Origin: Candidatus Latescibacterota bacterium
Lineage (GTDB): Bacteria > Latescibacterota > MVCY01 > DTYK01
NCBI GenBank assembly: GCA_012961925.1
Contig: DTYK01000046.1
Location: 1-11,362, forward strand
DNA length: 11,362 nt
Direction: 5' to 3'
The position numbers were made by a program, and so were the translations under genes. The notes beneath the pieces are model-generated. The model did not search any database and was not told where the DNA came from. It saw only the letters and a list, made by a program, of their open reading frames with translations. Positions 8,141 to 11,362 of the stretch are shown in pieces (position 1 is the stretch's first letter; each line of letters begins with the position of its first letter).

Positions 8141-8169
8141 ATTATAATCAATTTGGCGGCTCTTTTCAA
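8141..8169 (-). promoter_or_regulatory. Sigma-70 promoter of the larA-like gene
   Basis: On the minus strand TTGAAA (8169-8164) and TATAAT (8146-8141) are separated by exactly 17 bp. The -10 is a perfect consensus and the -35 differs at one base. Transcription would start near 8134, giving a leader of about 44 nt to the ATG at 8090. This is the best promoter in the window. Confidence 0.75.
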
Positions 8170-8395
8170 GTCCCATCTCACACCACCGCTGAGCCCAACA
8201 TGGTGGTATTTCATTTCCCTTGCGCATTCCACCCAATTTTGCTATCTTGAGACACCGGGGCAAAGTTTTGGCCCATGCCAAACAGCCCTTCCTATGGTTT
8301 GGGGTACGTAAGTCGCTCTCTGAAACGGCAGGTTTAAGATAGAGGGGATCCACTCAGATGTGGTTACGGGACTTATAGCATTATCGGAGGGCCCA
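8170..8395 (+). other. Leader region upstream of comB
   Basis: This is the comB side of the 305-bp divergent intergenic region. I find no clear -35/-10 pair on the plus strand, although several A/T-rich candidates occur around 8330-8385. An 83-codon minus-strand frame (8102-8353) crosses the larA-side promoter and lacks a ribosome binding site, so I do not treat it as a gene. The upstream GTG at 8360 is in frame with comB but has no ribosome binding site. Confidence 0.5.
8386..8390 (+). promoter_or_regulatory. Shine-Dalgarno site that fixes the comB start
   Basis: GGAGG at 8386-8390 lies 5 nt before the in-frame TTG at 8396. It is the only good ribosome binding site near the 5' end of comB. 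A TTG start gives the N-terminus MRIDVLF, which matches the usual start of ComB proteins; the GTG at 8360 would add 12 unconserved residues. Confidence 0.8.
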
Positions 8396-9109
8396 TTGAG
8401 GATTGATGTTCTCTTTTCGCCTGCGGATCTTGAGCCGGATTCGTATGCAGGACGCACCTTTGTGGTCATTGACATCCTGCGGGCAACATCCGCTATTGTA
8501 ACGGCCCTGGCAAACGGGGCACTGGATTTCCGGACTGTGGTGACTGTCGATGAGGCCCTTACCCTCGCCCGAAAGGAGGATGTGATCCTTTGTGGCGAGC
8601 GGAGGGGACTTCCGATTGAGGGGTTCCATCTGGGCAATTCGCCCCGGGAGTTTAACCGGGAGGTTGTTGGTGGGAAGCGTCTGGTGATGACCACCACCAA
8701 CGGCACACGGGCCATCGAGGCGGCAAAGATCGGCTCGAAGGTCTTGATCGGGTCATTCCTGAATCGCAGATATGTCGTTGACTTCCTTGCCAGTGATGGC
8801 GGTGATGTGGTGATCCTCTGTTCCAGTTTGAGAGGGAGGTTCTCACTGGAGGATACGGTCGGGGCCGGTGCAATTAGCTCCTGTCTCTCTGGTGATAAGG
8901 CTGATTCCGCCATTGCCGCTGAAAGGTTGTTCGAAAACTATTCAAGCAACCTTCTCCAGATGTTGAAGGAGTCTTATGCCGGGAGATATCTGACATCCAT
9001 CGGCCTTGAAGATGATCTCCCCACCTGTGCCAACATCGACAGCCTGAGAATCCTGCCATACTTTGACTTCGCAAAAGGGGTGATCTGGGCGGCTGCGGGC
9101 GAGGGTTAG
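8396..9109 (+). CDS. comB: 2-phosphosulfolactate phosphatase (ComB)
   Basis: ComB removes phosphate from 2-phosphosulfolactate to give sulfolactate, the second step of the PEP-dependent route to coenzyme M. Homologues also occur in many bacteria that do not make coenzyme M. From the TTG at 8396 the protein has 237 residues, the normal family length. Family blocks are all present: DVLF near the start, VIDILRATSAI (24-34), CGERRGLPIEGF (66-77), LGNSP (79-83), TTTNGTRA (99-106), GSFLN (119-123) and GRFSLEDT (147-154). No signal peptide is seen, so it is cytoplasmic. It is transcribed away from the larA-like gene. The other pathway genes, comA (phosphosulfolactate synthase) and comC (sulfolactate dehydrogenase), are not in the window. 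The identity as a family member is firm; the physiological role, such as making sulfolactate or acting on another phosphate ester, is not shown. Confidence 0.93.
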   Translation: MRIDVLFSPADLEPDSYAGRTFVVIDILRATSAIVTALANGALDFRTVVTVDEALTLARKEDVILCGERRGLPIEGFHLGNSPREFNREVVGGKRLVMTTTNGTRAIEAAKIGSKVLIGSFLNRRYVVDFLASDGGDVVILCSSLRGRFSLEDTVGAGAISSCLSGDKADSAIAAERLFENYSSNLLQMLKESYAGRYLTSIGLEDDLPTCANIDSLRILPYFDFAKGVIWAAAGEG

Positions 9110-9122
9110 TCGTCGGACGACT
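9108..9122 (+). other. Small inverted repeat at the comB stop codon
   Basis: AGTCGT (9108-9113) and ACGACT (9117-9122) form a 6-bp stem with a 3-nt loop that begins within the TAG stop codon of comB. It lacks a following T-run, so it is at most a weak terminator or a mark protecting the 3' end. Confidence 0.25.
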
Positions 9123-9191
9123 GTCTCACTTCAGCAACTCGTCGGCAACGTTGTCGAATATTCCAAAATTGCATTAGGAGGGAAATCAATC

Positions 9192-9497
9192 ATGGACGAA
9201 GAACTCACCGGCATCTTCAGTCAACTTAGCATGCCATTGAGCGGTCTGATAGAAACGGGAGCGGGCTTCTGTATCGGCGGTCCGGACTTCTCATTTGTCC
9301 TAACAGACCGACTTGTTTTCCATCCTGTCGTACCATGCTGCAGGATTGGTGGTCACTGGCAAGACTCCACCCCTCTTCCGAGAAAGCAACCGGAAGTGCT
9401 GACCTCAATCTCCGGCAAGCTCATACCATGTTCACCTCATATCCGAGATACTTCTCAAAAGCTTCCCGAACCGGCGCGGCCACCTGCCCGGGGGTGA
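9192..9497 (+). CDS. Unrecognised 101-residue ORF, possibly a truncated gene
   Basis: TAGGAGGG (9175-9182) lies 9 nt before the ATG at 9192, one of the best ribosome binding sites in the window, and 82 bp after comB on the same strand. The first 35-40 residues (start MDEELTGIFSQL, later IETGAGFCIGG) look like ordinary protein. Beyond about residue 42 the translation becomes rich in Pro, Arg and Cys and looks non-coding. The last 77 bp run antisense through the conserved 3' end of the convergent isomerase gene. I do not recognise any family. The simplest reading is a gene that began here, cotranscribed with comB, and lost its 3' part when the isomerase segment was joined around 9300-9420. The alternative is a real short protein. 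No transposase or repeat marks the junction. Confidence 0.35.
   Translation: MDEELTGIFSQLSMPLSGLIETGAGFCIGGPDFSFVLTDRLVFHPVVPCCRIGGHWQDSTPLPRKQPEVLTSISGKLIPCSPHIRDTSQKLPEPARPPARG
9300..9420. other. Intergenic tail between the comB side and the isomerase gene
   Basis: Outside the doubtful ORF that starts at 9192, the 311 bp between comB and the isomerase stop hold little. There is one inverted repeat, CTTCCG (9375-9380) with CGGAAG (9391-9396), around a 10-nt loop. It could form a weak hairpin after the isomerase stop, but no T-run follows on either strand. I see no promoter, tRNA or insertion-sequence end. Confidence 0.4.
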
Positions 9498-10827
9498 CAC
9501 TAACATGGTGGCGATGTCCCAAGTACCCTATCGTCTGAAGCGTATCCTGCAGATTTGGAATCTCCGCCACGCCCGCACAGCCGAAGAAATCATCCGGAAT
9601 CGAGTCGTCCGTGAAGCGCCCCTCACCGAGGTAGAAATACAACCGCCCGTTCTTGGTCAGCATGCTACCGAAGGTAAAAGGTGTAGGAGCAATTCGTCCA
9701 ACATTACACCCATAGGAACGGCCTTGTCCAAGCACCTTGGCGATGATAGCATGGTCCGTGACCCGACCCTTCCCCGCCATCATCCGCTGTGGCACAGGGC
9801 CACAGTGAAAAAGGATGCATTTATTCTCTTCGTCACCGTAGTTATTGTTCCAGTCAAGGCAGGCGGCCACAACGCCGGAAGCACGCTTGAGTGCGTACAT
9901 AGTCACCGCGTTGCCCACGTCCACCTCGCAGGCCACGGCGAGGCCACGGTCATTCATTTCGCTGAGCAGTACACATGGCGAAATTCCGAGTTGCTGCTGG
10001 AGTTCAATCCAACAACGAATCGCCAACGCGTCCATGTGGTACTCTTCCACAACGGCATCCAGCACAACACCCAGCTTCACAAGGTTGTTGAAAGCCGTTT
10101 CCGGAACACCATCCCATGAGGCGTAGTTCCTAAGAACTTCCGCTTTGTCCTTGACCTTCGGATCGGCATCTTCAAGGGCCTTCAGGCGAGCGAGAATGTC
10201 GGAAAGGTCCAAGGTTTCTACGGTAATGTCATGGCCTTGGAGCGCCAGCTCGTCAACCCTCACGGTCTTGAAAGCCGTCGTACGCGCTCCAATAGCACCA
10301 ACAACCATCTTTTTCATACCATTTACTACGCGGCAGAGCCGATCGAAATAATCAACCTGTGCTTGAAACTTCTCATCTGCGGGGTGAACCGTGTGTGGTT
10401 TCAGGGCGGTAAATGGCAGCCCGTACTGGGTGAAGACATCCATGATAGAAAACTTGCCACAGAAGGCATCCCGGCGAAACGCCGGCGCCATCTTGTCCAA
10501 CTCATCCGGATAAGCCTGGATGAGGATAGGTACTCCCGCATCTTTAAGCGCGGCAATGGCCCCGGTCTCGTCGCCGAAGTTGGGCAGACATAGAATCACG
10601 CCACCGTACTTGCCGCGGTTTTGACGAAGGAAATTCGAGTATTTTTCCCCCTCGTCAGGCGTCTCTACCGCACCATAGCGGGTGGCTGCGGGATCGAGGG
10701 CAATGGTCTTGTGACCAAGTTTGTTGAGGACCTCGATCATTTCCTTTCGCGCACTTGCCTGCAATGACGCTGGAAAGAAACCCCGGTTCCCGAAAAACAG
10801 GGCAAAGGTCGTTTTCTCAGTAGTCAT
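9421..10827 (-). CDS. L-fucose isomerase-like sugar isomerase
   Basis: This 468-residue protein belongs to the L-fucose/L-arabinose isomerase superfamily, metal-dependent aldose-ketose isomerases. Glu301 in ACEVDVG and Asp325 in CLDWNNN are 24 residues apart, the same spacing as the metal ligands Glu337 and Asp361 of E. coli FucI. A His cluster near the C-terminus (GHRHHVS, 438-444) is placed to supply the third ligand. HCGPVP at 341-346 is a further block seen in this group. The protein is shorter than FucI (about 590). The chosen ATG at 10827 follows AAGGAGGAAG closely; an open frame 60 codons longer upstream only shadows the aldolase gene. It is 31 bp downstream of the aldolase gene on the same strand, so they form an operon. 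Fucose is not certain; from memory, sulfoquinovose isomerases of Bacillus also resemble this superfamily. No signal peptide is seen. Confidence 0.82.
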   Translation of the reverse strand: MTTEKTTFALFFGNRGFFPASLQASARKEMIEVLNKLGHKTIALDPAATRYGAVETPDEGEKYSNFLRQNRGKYGGVILCLPNFGDETGAIAALKDAGVPILIQAYPDELDKMAPAFRRDAFCGKFSIMDVFTQYGLPFTALKPHTVHPADEKFQAQVDYFDRLCRVVNGMKKMVVGAIGARTTAFKTVRVDELALQGHDITVETLDLSDILARLKALEDADPKVKDKAEVLRNYASWDGVPETAFNNLVKLGVVLDAVVEEYHMDALAIRCWIELQQQLGISPCVLLSEMNDRGLAVACEVDVGNAVTMYALKRASGVVAACLDWNNNYGDEENKCILFHCGPVPQRMMAGKGRVTDHAIIAKVLGQGRSYGCNVGRIAPTPFTFGSMLTKNGRLYFYLGEGRFTDDSIPDDFFGCAGVAEIPNLQDTLQTIGYLGHRHHVSVTPGQVAAPVREAFEKYLGYEVNMV

Positions 10828-10858
10828 TTCCTTCCTCCTTTCTACCTCGTTGATAATA

Positions 10859-11362
10859 CTAATCTTGTGGATTGATAATGTCTGCCGACCCGCTAATCTC
10901 CAATTCCTCGGTAAGGAGCCGCACAGTAGCGTCATATACTTCTTCCTGTGCCTTCTCCACCGATTCCTCGCTGGCTCTTTCGTATGCCTGGCGGATGGTC
11001 GTGGCAATGTTTATCTTGGCAATGCCGTGACGAATTCCTTCCCCCAGGCAGTCTTTATTGATACCGCTTCCGCCGTGCAGCACCAACGGTACGGACGTGG
11101 ACTCCCGAATGCGGTCCAAATGTTCTATGTTCAGCCGCGCTTCGATTTTCTTCCGGTCCTTGGCGGCCCCCGAAATCGCACCGTGAATATTCCCGATGGC
11201 CACTGAAAGCCAGTCCAGGCCGGTTTCCAGCACAAAGCGTCTCGCCTGTTCCGGGTCTGTAAATCCCTTGCCTGAAGCAAAAAGTTCTTCATATGGGGGC
11301 AATGGGCCGGCTTCGTGTCCCAAGACCGCTCCCAGTTCGGCTTCCACCGCGATGCCAGCTGC
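10859..11362 (-). CDS. Class II ketose-bisphosphate aldolase, 5' end beyond the window
   Basis: The C-terminal 167 residues of a zinc-dependent class II aldolase of the fructose/tagatose-bisphosphate type (FbaA/GatY/KbaY group) are visible; roughly 120 N-terminal residues lie outside. In visible numbering, Glu9 in VEAELG, His60 in AIGNIHG and His96 in VLHGGSG match the conserved zinc-site residues, with spacings (51 and 36) close to those of E. coli FbaA (52 and 38). KINIAT (116-121) is the usual phosphate-binding strand. The reaction is reversible cleavage of a ketose 1,6-bisphosphate, or sometimes a ketose 1-phosphate, to dihydroxyacetone phosphate and an aldehyde. It precedes the isomerase gene by 31 bp, so the pair likely act in one sugar pathway with a kinase encoded elsewhere. 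The frame stays open to the window edge, so a GTG at 11347 is not the true start. Confidence 0.92.
   Translation of the reverse strand, partial: AAGIAVEAELGAVLGHEAGPLPPYEELFASGKGFTDPEQARRFVLETGLDWLSVAIGNIHGAISGAAKDRKKIEARLNIEHLDRIRESTSVPLVLHGGSGINKDCLGEGIRHGIAKINIATTIRQAYERASEESVEKAQEEVYDATVRLLTEELEISGSADIINPQD

Noticed and set aside
7443..8147. 234-codon plus-strand frame opposite the larA-like gene
   Set aside because: It is the complement of conserved LarA sequence and covers its start and leader; no motif is seen.
8102..8353. 83-codon minus-strand frame upstream of the larA-like gene
   Set aside because: It starts at a GTG with no ribosome binding site and spans the strong larA-side promoter; only its last three codons, with their own GGAGG, merit mention.
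9108..9122. Intrinsic terminator after comB
   Set aside because: The stem is only 6 bp and no T-run follows, so it does not meet the usual form of a terminator.
9505..10119. 204-codon plus-strand frame opposite the isomerase gene
   Set aside because: It is antisense to conserved isomerase sequence including the metal-site region; the translation has no recognisable domain.
10828..11007. 60-codon N-terminal extension of the isomerase
   Set aside because: The extension overlaps the end of the aldolase gene in another frame; the ATG at 10827 has AAGGAGGAAG just upstream and gives a normal N-terminus.

Overview
The window is bacterial, of roughly middle GC, with standard bacterial gene starts (mostly ATG, one TTG) behind strong purine-rich Shine-Dalgarno sequences. 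The phylum cannot be named from the sequence. There are no rRNA or tRNA genes, transposases, CRISPR arrays or phage genes. The genes are enzymes of carbohydrate and small-acid metabolism, so this looks like an accessory catabolic region of a free-living, possibly environmental, bacterium.

Layout. (1) Positions 1-420 are non-coding and rich in inverted repeats; they look like a dispersed repeat bounded by imperfect terminal inverted repeats, ending in a perfect 12-bp palindrome. (2) Positions 525-6845 hold a three-gene plus-strand cluster: a GH38 alpha-mannosidase, a large GH36-like (clan GH-D) glycosidase with a discoidin-like module, and a creatininase-family amidohydrolase. None has a signal peptide, so they probably act in the cytoplasm on an imported glycan or glycoside. 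(3) A LarA-type nickel-pincer racemase homologue (minus strand, 6810-8090) converges on the creatininase-family gene with a 36-bp tail-to-tail overlap. It has a near-consensus sigma-70 promoter at 8141-8169. (4) Divergent from it is comB, 2-phosphosulfolactate phosphatase; its best start is a TTG at 8396. (5) Positions 9110-9420 contain a small unrecognised ORF with a very good ribosome binding site, perhaps a truncated gene. (6) At the right edge is a minus-strand pair: a class II ketose-bisphosphate aldolase (cut by the window end) followed by an L-fucose-isomerase-like sugar isomerase.

How the genes may work together (inference). The GH38/GH36-like pair would release sugars from a heteroglycan, and the isomerase/aldolase pair would feed an isomerised and phosphorylated sugar into triose metabolism; the kinase that must act between them is not in the window. 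LarA plus ComB both concern short 2-hydroxy acids. The LarA homologue departs from the lactate enzyme at two substrate-contact positions, so its substrate is probably not lactate; sulfolactate, the ComB product, is a testable candidate. No single complete pathway can be shown from this window.
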